In this document: positions 1 to 11,319 of the stretch, piece by piece | Layout: the number at the start of each line of letters is the position of its first letter | How positions within the stretch are numbered: the first letter of the stretch is position 1 | Translations under genes and position numbers: made by a program | Origin: Asparagopsis taxiformis | Taxonomy: Eukaryota > Rhodophyta > Florideophyceae > Bonnemaisoniales > Bonnemaisoniaceae | DNA: 64,000 bases | Direction: 5' to 3' | NCBI GenBank assembly: GCA_030407315.1 | Contig: JALQPE010000356.1 | Coordinates: 1 to 64,000 of the forward strand | Notes under the pieces: model-generated | Told to the model about the DNA's origin: nothing | Databases searched by the model: none | The model's input: the letters and a program-made list of their open reading frames with translations, nothing else

Positions 1-114
1 ACTACGGAACTGTTGTGTACTCTGATATGAGCAAGGAGTCGATGAGGTTTCGCGTACGGAGAGGGCACATGGCGATACGAAGGAAACATTCTTGATGTAT
101 GCCCATCAAGCTGT

Positions 115-417
115 ATGCAACAGCAGAGGACGACGAAAACATCGAGCATCCACATTTGGATTGTTCCGGCTCCGTTCTGTTCGGCGCAGTTCATCAACGA
201 CCGCGGTATTTGCGAGGTGAGGACACTCCGGCGGAAGACACCAGCGGATGGCCAACGTCGAGTTTGTCGAGAACTACAGCAGCGGTTTCGACGGGAAGAA
301 GCTTCAGGCGAAGGACCTAGAAATCCGAAGATCATCGTAGTACGTGCAATCCGCGATATCTGTCCGGGGCAGGAGCTCTACGTTCATTATGGGACAGCGT
401 TTAGAGCATGGAATTAG
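115..417 (+). pseudogene. SET-domain (histone methyltransferase-like) C-terminal relic
   Basis: Three pieces look like successive parts of a SET domain, the lysine methyltransferase fold. FINDRG at about 187-205 is in frame 1, NVEFVEN at about 254-274 is in frame 2, and IRDICPGQELYVHYG at about 346-390 is back in frame 1. In SET proteins the order is the FINH-type motif, then N-x-x-F, then the RDI-x-x-GEEL-x-x-x-YG motif, so the order and spacing fit. The frame changes twice and a stop (tag, 338-340) follows the middle piece, so as it stands the region cannot encode one protein unless an intron is present. No N-terminal part is visible inside the window. It is best read as a decayed gene or domain fragment; no methylation target can be proposed. 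Confidence 0.5.
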
Positions 418-1076
418 GGTCACGAAAGATGTTTTCATTTCGACTACAAATAAAGCTACGTTCCAGAGTTGAAGTATATCATATAATGCAGCATGTCCAG
501 CCACCATTAGTCCAGGGTGAAACCTATTGAGCAGTACTCGCCTGTCAAAAACAATCGTTCACACTCTAGGTGCACTTCGTCCGAGCAGTGAACCTGACTG
601 CTTGGTTGCTGTTATGCGTGCAGATGCAAAATACAAGACCAAGTTGAAATGGACGCCCGGTGGATGTCCAGCTCAGTTGCATTGCTGGCCAGCCCAGAAA
701 TTCTACAATTCAGGGCAGAAAAAAATATTGCAAAAAACATCGATTTCAGCGGGTCGATTGTGCCGTACGGCACACCCCCATCTCAAAAACATGTTCACAT
801 GTGCATGTTTTTGAGAATAGCCCAAATTTTAAATTCAATCAGGACGTCTTCCGGACATAGGGGTGCTCGCGGCCTAGCTCGACAGCTGTAATTGTACCTC
901 ATTAAATACTGTTGATGACTGCCTACCGTATACAATCTGGGCTGTTGGCGTATTCTCCGGTACTTGACCTGACCTGAACGTTCATCGCAGACCGTTGTGG
1001 TTACCGACACTATACAGCAATCTTTTTTGTATCTCGTGCAACTCAATCCTTCCATCGCTTCCGGGAAGGCTTCATT
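418..1076. other. Intergenic stretch with palindromes, no gene seen
   Basis: No coding signal on either strand. It contains the perfect 14-bp palindrome gtgccgtacggcac (762-775 approximately) and, just after it, a strong hairpin listed separately. Confidence 0.6.
781..816. repeat. Perfect 13-bp inverted repeat (hairpin)
   Basis: The arms tctcaaaaacatg (781-793) and catgtttttgaga (804-816) are exact reverse complements around a 10-nt loop that itself contains cacatgtg. It may be a small transposon end, a cruciform or an RNA 3' hairpin. Nothing nearby decides between these. Confidence 0.7.
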
Positions 1077-3104
1077 ATGCCGCCGCGTATTGCGAAGAAA
1101 GCTCCAAAGCCTCCGGGCCTCCAGAAAAACCGGTCAGCAGCTGCTGTATCGAGTGCCCGACAATCCCGTGCGAAGAAGCGGTCTGGCCTACCGGCAGCAT
1201 TGAACCGCGGTCCGGTAGTCGCAAGACGGACCGGCGCAGAACTGGGGATCCGCAGCGAGAAAGTGAGGAAGGAGGAACGGCGCGGAGAGAGATGGGGCTT
1301 GACCGAGGCAAGCGTGCTCGCAGGGACAGTGAACATCATGATGATGACATGATAGTGGCTCAAACATGTTGGAATTGCGGCAGAGTGCTATGGCAAAGGT
1401 AGTTCCTCCCGGGTTGGCAGATGCGGAGGTGCTGCAGACGGAGTCCCAGCCGGGGGTTCGCGAGACACTGGAGGCTGTGACCCCCACTGCGCCAACTATG
1501 CCGAGTACATCAGCCCCAGCAGGTAATGCAGTCAGGGACCCGAGGATAGCGGCAAGGGATGTTGTTTCTGAGCAACGTTCACAGGATGCCAACTATCATC
1601 GGCGGTCAGGTGGTACTGAGGGGAGAGAGCAGCCGGAGTGCGGGCCTCGTCACAACAGACTGTCATTGGTGCCAAATATGCGCGTAACGCCCCCGCGACG
1701 TCAGGCTATTGCCGATGAGGACATCATAATCCCGATAGCGTGGGAGATGGGGGGACGGTGAGGGCAGAGAGGTTGCATCCGCCGGAATCCATCGATTTAA
1801 TGGCGAGTCGCATCAATGCGCAGAAGAAGAAGATCGCGGAGCTGGAAAAAAAGTGTTTAGCCAGGACATAGCAAACAAGGCGCTCACCACGGAGATAGTT
1901 GCGTTGGAGGCTAAGGTGAAACTCTGCAGGCGGAAAATGCCAGCCTTACTGCAATTGCGAGAACAGGTAGAATCAGTGATCACGGTGGCGGTAAGTCGAA
2001 AATACAGAAAGCCTTCCTGTGAAATACCTTGGAGTTCTTAGGGCGGTTGAGGAAAACCTGACAAAGTGGTGCAAGAACGAGACTATGGAGCTGGACCCTA
2101 TAGCGGAACAAACGCAGAGACGTTGGACTGGACGTACCATCGAGGTAGAGCCGGTAGAAGGGACACTTTGGAGCGAAAACGGTGTAGGATATATTGCTAC
2201 CCCTCCGGGCTACATCATCAAGAATCTGCAGTGGTATACACCTTCGTACAGAGACGAGAGTGATCTGCTGAATGACTTGGTGCGACACGTACTGCGTCAA
2301 AGTCCGTGGTGTGATGTGTTTTTTCCGATGAGGAGCAGCGTGTGTGCTGTCAAGAGGCTGTGGCGGGGAGCAAGGAATTGAAAGTGAAGGTGACGCAGAA
2401 ACTGTCCGACGTGATGAGTGCACGGAAGCGTAATGCGAGGGACAGATTGTTCGGTTCGCTGGGGTACACGAAATTAATGTCTAGATGCACGATGCTGACG
2501 ACGCGAGCTGAGATGGACGAGCGAGAGGATCAAAAGCGCGAAGCGTCTGAGAAGCTTTTGAAACGGGAAAGCAACGGTGATTTGGATATGGGGAGGTGGC
2601 GAACGGCACCGTTCTCAGAGCTGCGATACAGCAAAGGCATGGTTCCTGACAGCTTCGAAATGGAAGTGAATGGTGATGCATGGTTTCAACCGAGTAGCTG
2701 TGAATGTGCTGGACATCTTCAGGGGTTATTCGATACGACCAGAACAAGTAATGGACATAGAGACGAGCATACTAACGCTGGCGCGCCTGGATGCTTGGCT
2801 AGTGACTACTGTGGAGTGTTTGGATGAACCGAAGGGGAAAGGAGGTGCACGGCAGAAGGAGTTTACAAGGCGGTACAGTCAATATGTGGGGGTAGCTTTT
2901 CAGCAATTAGTTGGTATGGTGGTGTACTGCATGTCTTGTCTCCAAGGCTCGCAAGCAAGGGAAGAAACGGACGTTGTCGAGAGCGAACAGCGGACTAGTG
3001 CACAGTCACGGCATGTGTTTGCAAGCCGTACTGTGACGAGAGAGGCTGTTGAAGTGTGGCAAAGCGAGAGGGGTCTGGAATTGTTCATGTCGTTGATGAT
3101 GTAA
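1077..3104 (+). pseudogene. Unknown basic/coiled-coil protein gene broken into several frames
   Basis: A run of coding-like segments occurs on the + strand in changing frames: 1077-1352 (basic, K/R-rich start MPPRIAKKAPKPP), 1366-1761 (P/T/S-rich), 1800-1868 then 1853-2041 (coiled-coil-like, AQKKKIAELEKK; the switch falls on an A-run at about 1847-1853), 2019-2381, 2342-2827 (KVTQKLSDVMSARKRNARDRL) and 2670-3104 (ends LELFMSLMM). The overlaps and order suggest one ancestral protein of about 650 residues damaged by several indels, although unrecognised short introns are possible. I do not recognise the family. It converges with the transposase relic at 3433-6469, so it could be the second gene of that transposon, but this is inference only. 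Confidence 0.45.
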
Positions 3105-3432
3105 ACCGCTGCTCATCACTTGTTCTAGTGTCCGAGGATTGGATTCAATCGCATATTACGTCAAACCTCGGTGCTGTAATGGATTGTGTGATTGCGCAAG
3201 GACTAATTGGCGCAGAACTTCTCGTCGTTGACCCATATGCTGGACACCTGACTGCAAACCTGAATGTCGAAATCAATGCCCCACAGTATGGGGGCATGGA
3301 GCGGCGCCATGCAGCCACTGCTGATAACGGTTTTGGCGTAATGGAGGATGGTTGAAATTAGTGCAGTAAATGTGACGTTGGCTAGAAGGCTTATCATGTA
3401 GTACATTATCAATAGAGTGCTGCGATTTAGAT
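3105..3432. other. Intergenic gap between convergent genes
   Basis: About 330 bp between the 3' end of the unknown + strand gene and the 3' end of the - strand transposase relic. I see no gene, repeat or RNA here. Confidence 0.5.
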
Positions 3433-6400
3433 TTATTCTTCTTCATTATCATCTGTGAACTGGTAATCAGTGTTGGTGTAGAAGCGGTTGAGATAGAAAC
3501 GGTGGTCCGACCAGTGCATTTGTTTCGTAAATGGCTTGACTGGAAAGTTACTTCGTACGATGTGCACGGTGCCAGATATAGTAGATGCAGGAATGAGGTC
3601 AAACCAAGGACCACCTGCACTGTGGGATGCAGTGTCATTGCTGTCAACGGATCCGTTGTCCGGGTCCCATGTGGACCACTTTAAACAAATGCACCCAAGT
3701 GATTTTTCCACAGCGGTTTTTGGGGCAAAGCAGGTCATATACTGAACGAAAGCGAGTTCTACAGGTTGAAACAGGTTTGGAGACTGCAGGCGTACCAGTG
3801 CCAGGACGCGCCCTACCCATATGGTTCTGTAGTCATCGGCAGTTCCGGAGATGACGACAAAGGAGTACTGCGATCTCTTTGCGGGGCCGAATGATGAAGT
3901 TGCAAAGACGCGCTGCTGCTTGTGCCTCGACACGTTTGTGGGGCGAAGCATGCCACTGTGCGGGTCAAAGTCGTCGGCATCTGGGACGTACCCTCCCATG
4001 ACGTAGGCGGACTTTACCGCGGTGACGGAAATGTCCATGTCATGTATTGGAGGGCCTTCTGCCGTGGCGCGCAGTCTAGCGAGGGTGAGGAACGCTTGTG
4101 CAGCTGTGTCACCGAGTTGCTGGAATAGCGTTATGGTGCCAGACGGGAACGAGGAGTTGTGCAGAGGCAAAAGAGTGGCAGGATCGGGCTGTCCGTCGAT
4201 ATCTGCAACGAGGAGGGTTGCATCGGGCAGCAGGGAGGCAAAGTCGTGCAGTGCAACGGTGAATCCGTCGCGAACGAGTACTGCACCGTCTGTGGGCGAT
4301 ATCATGCGTGCGTTTCCCAATGTGTTCGATGGGGGTATGACCAGTTGGAGTGGCCAAGGAGAATTCCATGTGGCGAATAGTCTCTTCCATGGCTGTGGAG
4401 CGCCTTCGAGAGGTTTTCCTATAACTCTGTTTGAACAGAAGATGCGAGTGTTCGTAGGGGCCTGCATCAATGTGTTCCAGGGCGCCATATCTCTGCAAGT
4501 CACCGGGAAGATGGTCTAGAAGATGGAACTTGAAAGTTTTGAGACCTGTGGTGTGGAATGGGCCGAGGGTGGAGAGCATTGATTGTTTGAAATAGGAAAT
4601 GGAGTTCTGGAGGCTTTCTAGTTCGGCGGCAGTCCAGTGCTTGATGCGACCGCGTTTCATGACCCATGCGACGAGGTCAGAGTATTGCGTGCAGATGGAA
4701 GTGAGGGGGGCTGTATCTACTTCGTCACAGCATGTGTCAATGAATGCTGCGATGAAAGGGAACACCATGTCGACATGGTGATAGTCTTTGGCTGCGAGCA
4801 TGCCGCGTATGCCGTCCTCCGTGAAGAGGCCGTTCAAATTGGTGCCCTTCTCACCCTTGGAGAAGTCGACATGAAGACCGGTGATGTAGTAGTCGCGTTC
4901 GATAGCGGACAGAATGCTGTTTGAGCCGGCGAGGATGGATTTTTTCACCTTCTTGAAGGTGCGAGGTGTCCCGGAATGGGAGGCAGTGGTGGTGAGGTCT
5001 GGGGAGCTGAGGCGGTGGACAATGCACTGTTTGATGAGCTTTGAGATGCCGAGGTGGAGATTGTGCAGAGGCTCGAAGGAGAAAATGTTGTAGGGGTCTA
5101 GCGGACTGTTGGTGGGTAAAAGAGCGGTCGATTCGAGGACAGAGTGTTGTTCGAGGAGGGAGAGAGCTTCGAGCGGAGCAGTTGTATGCTCCTGAGCGCT
5201 CTCTTGGCGTGCAGAGCGTGTATCATCGAGGGAGCGGGGCTGGTGTGGCGCGCTGGATTCAAGTTGAGTGGCGGGGATGTAGCAGCGGTGGCAGGGATGT
5301 GTGGTGGTAGTGCTGTTGCGAGTGCATGACAGCTCTTTGGCCTCTGGAAAGTCGCAGCAATAATTGGCTAGGATGGGAAAGCATTGGCGGGCAGTTGCAG
5401 TGGAGTCTGTGCAGGGGAACCCGGAAGAGAACGCGGTGGATAGGGACGAAAACACTTTTTCGAGTGCTTTATGAAGAATATCAATTTTGCGAGCGCGACT
5501 AGCAGAACTAGAGGTTGTCGGCATTTCATCACCGAACAAGGCGTTGGACGAAGGGTTAACAATGTACGGAAGATACCCGACGATGGTGAGGCCGGTACGG
5601 ATGCAGTGGCGACGGAGGGGGCGGAGAAGTTGAGCAGTGTGACGTGTATGGGGTATGCGACGATTGCGGAGCTCTTGAGGCTTGTGCTGCTCTTGTCGGA
5701 GTACACTTGGAGGAGGCCGGCAAAGGAGGAAGGTGTGGGATCATTTTCCTCTGCCCATACGACCTGTGGATCTTCCGAGAGCTGCACGCGCTGTCTAGTA
5801 ACCTGGTGCAGCGTTTTCGCGAATTCTGTGTGTAGGGGATGAGAAAATATTGCGGTGCCGTCTGGGGCGGTCTGTGGGAGGGGTGGAAGAGAGTATTTTG
5901 GTCGTTAGCCAGTGCTAACTGCCTGCGGAGCATGTCGACTGGGTCGCGGAGGTACAGCTGTGCCGAGTACTTACCAGTTTTGTCTGGAATGATGTGGCTC
6001 TTGTAACCTTCGGTGCGGAAATGTGTTTCGACCATGGAAGCGGTAACGTGGCGACATTCTTCTACGGTGCGAACGGCGCTGTTGAACTTTTCTAGGGAGA
6101 ATGCGGGGTCTTGTAGGATGGTGATGACTTCGCTCACGCGGCCAGCGCCGGCCTTGTACTCGAGGGTTGTGAGACTGGCGGCGAGGGATTGCACGAGGAG
6201 GTCTGCGCGGGAGGGGGTTGAGGTTGGTGGCAGTGGAGCGTCACAGGGTGAGTCGCTGGAGGAGCACGACCAGATTCTGGGTCTGGGGAGCTGGGTTGCG
6301 GGGAATCATGGTCGCCGTTTCGAGCAGGCTCATGGGTGACGGCAGGGACACGAGCGTTGTTGAAATGTTGGGGAGAGGGGTTGAAACGGTAGCGACACGT

Positions 6401-6469
6401 TCGCTCATGCAGCGCGAGCGCATAAGCATCTACGCAGTAGTAGAAGCACCCTTCATACTTGCATTCCAT
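3433..6469 (-). pseudogene. Plavaka-like (CACTA/EnSpm superfamily) transposase, frameshifted
   Basis: Reading leftwards, the segments keep the order of a Plavaka-type DDE transposase. First comes an N-terminal C2HC zinc finger (CKYEGCFYYCVDAYALALHERTC spacing, about 6461-6390). Next is the LYLRDPVDMLRRQL block (about 5990-5900), then the DKSSTSLKSSAIVAYPIHVTLLNF block (about 5700-5630). The CFPILANYCCDFPEAKEL and C-H-x-C block follows at about 5390-5280, then YNIFSFEPLHNLHLGISK (about 5090-5035). The KFHLLDHLPGDLQRYGALEHIDAGPYEHSH block lies at about 4525-4440, and the C-terminal region ends at 3433. The frame changes near 6200, 5860, 5580 and 4340, so it is not translatable without repair or introns. 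Known members cut and paste DNA in the nucleus. Total length near 1,000 codons fits the family. No terminal inverted repeats were found. Confidence 0.75.
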
Positions 6470-7129
6470 GTCGAGTTTTGACGCAAAAGGGAGGATTGCG
6501 AGCTGAACAGGGGAGACTGTGCCGTCCAGATGCGACCAATTTTATTTTTGTGGTGCTTTCGAGACTTGGAATGTAACGTGTTCGTAGTTTTGTGGGTAGT
6601 AGTTTTGTGCTCACTCCAGCTGACATCCCAACGGTGGAATTTAACCGAGAGTTCAATCATTTCCAACTGTTACATCACATTGCGTGCTGGCAACGTGTGC
6701 ATGGAAGGACGAACGACTGCCCTGGGACATGAATTTTCAATTAATTCATTTGTAATAATAAACTTTTTTATTTCCGAACTTCGTGGAATCTGAATGTGCT
6801 TTACAGCGGATATGCCACGGATCATGTAAGGAAAGCAAATGGATTCTCATATATATGATTATATGTTTATATTCGTTGTTCTCGATCCGGATCTCATTGT
6901 TCGGGGATTCAGAGACCATGGCTTGGGCCATACTCAATCTCACTGCCGGCGATGATTTCGAGTATGCACAGCAAGACTTAAGCGGACGCTGAAAGCTGTC
7001 CGGTCGACGCCGCAGGCTCCACTCCGCCCTCATCACCGACTGAGATTCTTTGACCGCCTTTGCTTTGTACGTGTGCGAATCTTGATCAAGATTCGCGCAC
7101 GTACCTTCGTTCCATCCTCTACCCTCGAG
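6470..7129. other. Upstream region of the transposase relic, no gene seen
   Basis: No convincing coding sequence. The direct inverted pair tgcgcgaatcttgatcaagattcgcgca-like sequence around 7072-7100 (gtgcgaatcttgat/atcaagattcgcgc) forms a near-perfect palindrome; otherwise nothing stands out. Confidence 0.5.
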
Positions 7130-7810
7130 GGTATGCATTGAGGTAAGCGTGGGTTTTGAGTTTGACTATTTCCGTTGATGCGATATTTTTCATTGGAAGC
7201 CTGTTGACTCATGGTGTGTATTGAGCGGAGGATGGAAGAGAGGTACGTGAAGTTTTGAAAGTGTGCTGCGAGGGAAGGTTGGTTTTGAGTCTGACTGTTG
7301 TAGTTGATTCCGATGTTGTGTAGATGATGCAGGAATGTTGATGACGGAAGGTAAGTTTCATTGAGTGCCAAGATGTGGTTTGCGAAGGTATGGACTGCTG
7401 ACTATGATTATTATTCATTGCAAGGTTTTTGGATCATGGTTTGTATTGTGTGTAGGATGGATGAGAGGTACATTTGCGAGTTCTCAGGGTATGTAGCGAG
7501 GGAAACGTTGGTTTTCAATCTGACTGTTGCGATTGATTCCGATGTTGCGTAGGTGATGGAGGAATAGTGATGACGGAAGGTAAGTTTCACTGAGCACCAA
7601 GACTTGTTTTGCGAAGATATGGACTGCTGACTTTGATTATTCATTGCAAGGTTTTTGGATCATGGTTTGTATTTTGTGTAGGATGGATGATTCACTCATC
7701 CTCTCGGAGAGGTAAGTAAGGGAGTTTCTAGGATATCTGTCGTGGTAAGCGTTGCTTTTGAATCTGACTGTTGGGGTTGATGTTTTGTATGTGATGCAGG
7801 AGTGGTGAAG
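7130..7810. repeat. Diverged tandem repeat, about 227-bp unit
   Basis: Recurring landmarks ggatgg-a/t-agagaggta at 7229, 7456 and 7681, followed each time by ggttttgaatctgactgttg, tgatgcaggaatg and aggtttttggatcatggtttgta-like blocks, give a unit of about 227 bp with roughly three copies plus partial ends. Short open frames here are by-products of the repeat. Confidence 0.75.
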
Positions 7811-8160
7811 CAGGAACGGCAGGACTGAAGGAGAGTGAAGAAGGGATGTAGGAAGATGGGGAATGAAGCTGTGAGGTGTTTCTGGTATGTGTATATTTTC
7901 GGGCATACGATAGAAGTGAGAGTGGTTTCAAGTGGTGTAAGATTTTGCTGACCATGTTCGTGTTTCATGTCTTGATGATTTAATGGGCTGGGGTGGTGTC
8001 GAGGAAAGCGGGGATGGAATTGGGAAGGAGCGGATTTTTTGTAATCTAGGTCGTGAGGGTTCTTGAAGTATGTGCGGATGGTGGTGCATGGCGTTCGGAT
8101 GGTAGGGAGAACGCGATATTGAGGGAGATGGGTGATCGACGATATGCTGACAGGTATTTT

Positions 8161-8290
8161 GTATTCTGGCTGGATACGTATTTCGTATTCTGGCTGGATA
8201 CATATTCCGTATTCTGGCTGGATACGTATTTCCTATTCTAACCGGGTATTTATTTCCTATTCTGACCAGATATGTATTCCCTATTCTAGA
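8161..8290. repeat. 24-bp minisatellite, about 5 copies
   Basis: The unit is gtattctggctggatacgta plus tttc, exact or near exact at 8161, 8185 and 8209 and then increasingly diverged to about 8290. Nothing indicates coding. Confidence 0.8.
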
Positions 8291-8412
8291 GAGACGTATT
8301 GTATACGAGCAGTTTCCTAAATGAGAGAATAAAATACGGTCCGATATGGGCCCTGAATTTACCATCCGCTGTAATTTCTTCCCTCCCGGTTTTCGCTGAT
8401 ATATTGTATACT

Positions 8413-8584
8413 GGATGTCGGGTCCTAGTATTCCGCCATATGTACTAGAGAAAGTGGATGTCGGGTCCTAGTATTCCGCCATATGTACTAGAGAAAGTGG
8501 ATGTCGGGTCCTAGTATTCCGCCATATGTACTAGAGAAAGTGGACGTCGGGCCCTAGTATTCCGCCATATGTACTAGAGAAAGT
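8413..8584. repeat. 43-bp tandem repeat, 4 copies
   Basis: Four consecutive 43-bp units begin with ggatgtcgggtcc and end with tactagagaaagt. The first three are essentially identical and the last differs at a few positions (ggacgtcgggccc). Each unit holds ctagta and tactag, which are inverted copies of one another. Confidence 0.9.
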
Positions 8585-8706
8585 GGACGTCCGCATCCAA
8601 AATTTTTTTATTTTTTTTGGACGCGGACGTTCATTTGTTCTAGTAAATCTCGGGGCCGACTAGGACCCGTACTAGAGAGACTGGACGTCCGCGTCCACTT
8701 CCGAAA
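8585..8706. repeat. Hairpin-forming repeat end bordering truncated gypsy E
   Basis: Arms at 8585-8602 (ggacgtccgcatccaaaa) and 8615-8632 pair at 16 of 18 positions around a T-rich loop. A second ggacgtccgcgtccac lies at 8691-8706, just where homology of the adjacent RT fragment ends. With the 43-bp repeats this could be the subterminal part and right end of a DNA transposon that cut into element E. Confidence 0.5.
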
Positions 8707-8712
8707 ACACAG

Positions 8713-10240
8713 ACGTTCCTCTGCTTATCTCCCCATTTCTTATCCCAATCAATGATGTTATGGGAATTATTCCTCCATCGTTTCTTCCTATTACACCCGG
8801 AGTCCTTCAAAACGTCATACAGAGGCTTGGCTCTATTTGTGAAGTTAGGCAGAAAGGTTGCAAAGTAATTCACCAAACCTAGGAATCTTAGTAATTCTGT
8901 CAGCGTCTGTGGTTCCTTCAGGTTCCTAATTGCCGCAATATGAGTTTCAGATGGCTTCAGGCCATTGGCGGTTACTCTATGACCCAGAACTTCCACGTCC
9001 CGCACTCCAAAACGACACTTACTGATCTTGAGACGCATTCCTGCATTCCACATGCACGTGAGAATCTTATCCAGCTCCTCCAAATGTGACTCCTCGTCTA
9101 TCGTACCAATATTACCATCATCCATAAAGGCCCATACGCTCCTTCCTTGTATTTTCCCAGTACTAAATTCACCAATCGCTGAAACACTGCAGGGCTGTTC
9201 TTTAGCCCTTGGGGCAATCTCGTGTACTGCAGCAATCCTTTGACAGTTCGTACTGCCGTGTACGGCTTAGAAGATTCATCAAGCTGTACTTGGAAATACC
9301 CATCCTTCAGATCGAAAGCATGAATACTTTCTTGCTAGCCAACCAATCCAACGTTTCTCTAACAGATTCCATGGGTACTGATCGCTGACAGTCCTGCTGT
9401 TCAATGCTCTGAAATCTGTTGTACATCTCATGCTACCGTCCCGCTTTGGTACAAAGACATTGTTGGTTGCCCACTCCGATTCAGAGTGTTCCACAATACC
9501 CTTTTGTAATAGTTTGTCCATCATTTTCTCTTCGACAGCTTGTTCGGCCGGTGAGCGTCTTCTGATTGTACAACCACCGGTTCTGCACCCTTCACCAATT
9601 TTATCTCATGTTTGTACCCTTTGATACAACCAACTTCCTTGAATATCATACGATGTTTCCAAATGGCGTCACGCAATCTCTCCTGCATCTCCGTGGTGCT
9701 GTGGAATTGTGTCAAGTCCATTCCTCTTATCTCTGCATCCACGTCAGCATCTTCAATTACAGCCCTTATTTCCTCATCTTCGATGTATCCCCTTCTTAAA
9801 TTCCCTTCATATCTTGTGCTACCAACCATAATACATCCTTTCATTGTTTCCAGATCCATCTTAAACATATACCGCATCCAGAACCTTCTACCGAATAGCA
9901 GACCACTTGCTAGTTTCCTCATCACCCTAATTGGTTCTTGGCTCATCTTGCAGCCCCATATTGAAAAGTCAATATAGCCTTTCCCAGCGATGTCTAGCTT
10001 CTTTCCATCTGCGCCAAATGCAGCACAGCCATCTTCAATTAACATTCCATTCAATGACTTAAACATGGTTTTATCCATCCATATAGAGAATGCGCCTGTA
10101 TCCACCACCGCAACCTTTCTCACTTCTGTTCCATTCACATCAAATCGCACTTCTATAACAATGTCAGACATCTCTTCCACTGTATCGTCGTATATCATCT
10201 CAGGGAATTCATTAATTGTGGTGTCCTGACAATGACACAA
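8713..10240 (-). pseudogene. Gypsy E protease and partial reverse transcriptase
   Basis: The protease core VAVVDTGAFSIWMD (catalytic D-T-G, about 10113-10072) is followed by a linker and then RT. RT blocks include KGIVEHSESEWATNNVFVPKRDGSMR and DFRALN (9500-9410), FDLKDGYFQVQLD (about 9325-9290), LPQGLKNSPAVFQRL (about 9215-9170), the active-site box FMDDGNIGT (about 9129-9105, FMDD for the usual YxDD), and the thumb LGHRV...LRFLGLVNYF. The frame changes near 9567, 9330 and 9130, and the sequence stops before RNase H at the repeat boundary near 8713. It is a dead copy. The protein would have processed Gag-Pol and copied element RNA in virus-like particles. Confidence 0.8.
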
Positions 10241-10247
10241 TGTCTCG

Positions 10248-10264
10248 CACTAGGAGGGCATGAA
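10248..10264 (+). repeat. Left terminal inverted repeat of the CACTA element
   Basis: CACTAGGAGGGCATGAA, matched in inverse orientation at 21023-21039 with two differences. Confidence 0.8.
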
Positions 10265-10620
10265 GGTTCCAGAACAGTAAAAATAGTGTTTCAGAACAGT
10301 ATTTCTAGTGTTCTTCAGAAGAAACAGTACCAACATCGTCTCAGGACAGTGTGCAGTGCGCCATGAACAGTGAATGTACTATTCTTCCTCGAAATACACA
10401 GATTTGAGAGCGGTGTATATTGTTCTGGAGATTCGAATGTACTGCTCTACGAAAGAACAGTAAATAGTGTCCTGAAAAACGGTGAAAACAGTATTCATTG
10501 AACACAGAACGGTAAATGTGGTAACCGAGATGGTGAACTGCTCTCATACGGAACATTGTAAACTGTTCCAAAGATTTAAATCAGTGTTGTTTCGGGTCAA
10601 TGTTACTACGAATTGATCTG
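10265..10620. repeat. Left subterminal GAACAGT repeats
   Basis: Many diverged copies of GAACAGT / ACTGTTC and AGTGTTC spaced 20-60 bp apart, as at 10270, 10292, 10358 and 10459. Subterminal repeats of this sort are typical binding arrays for CACTA-encoded proteins; that role is inferred. Confidence 0.65.
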
Positions 10621-11319
10621 TTTAAACCGAACTCGGTCTAAAGCACGAACTGAAATTTCCGGATAAAGTTCTGGTCACTGGCGTGGCAACCAGAGGAGAG
10701 TAGTCGAAGAGATAGTAGATTCGATTGTAGAGGCAAAGAAGAGGGCGGACAGCGAAGGAGGAACTGGGCTTAGCGGTGCGAAGGTGTAAGATATGGGGTA
10801 GAAGACAGTAGAGGAGGTAAAGCAGTGCTGAAGATTTGAGTATCACATGGCCAAGAACAAACATGACCCCTTTTAATCGATCTCAGTTTCCTTTATTACC
10901 GGGACACAGCGGCATGGTGGGATACTCATTGTAGATGTGGCGCTTCGCCAGTGAGAGTGTACCAAAGTTAGATGCGATGATGCAGAAGAGCTAAATCTGG
11001 AAACGGTGCGCTGAAATGCCAACTGTGAAAAACGCCGAATGGTTGTCCGACTGGGCAGTTGATAAGTATCATTCATGGGCGTGAGGTGCTTCTGTTGGAA
11101 CAGATCACAGGCAGCGCTTGCTGTCGTTGTAATATTGCGCACAGGATTGGTACTACCACCTGCAGTACAAATCGCAGCGTCGATTGATCTCTCGTACATG
11201 CCATTCCTCGCTCCACATGTCCTAGGACAGAACCATGCTATTGCATAAGAAATGGAGAATAAGAGGAACTAATCCGTCTCTCCATTCCCCACCTACCCTC
11301 CTCCCTCGTCTGTCCCAAC
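10621..11319. other. CACTA interior upstream of unknown gene, nothing identified
   Basis: About 700 bp without convincing coding sequence or repeats. The last 100 bp are pyrimidine-rich (ccccacctaccctcctccctcg) just before the ATG at 11320. Confidence 0.4.
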
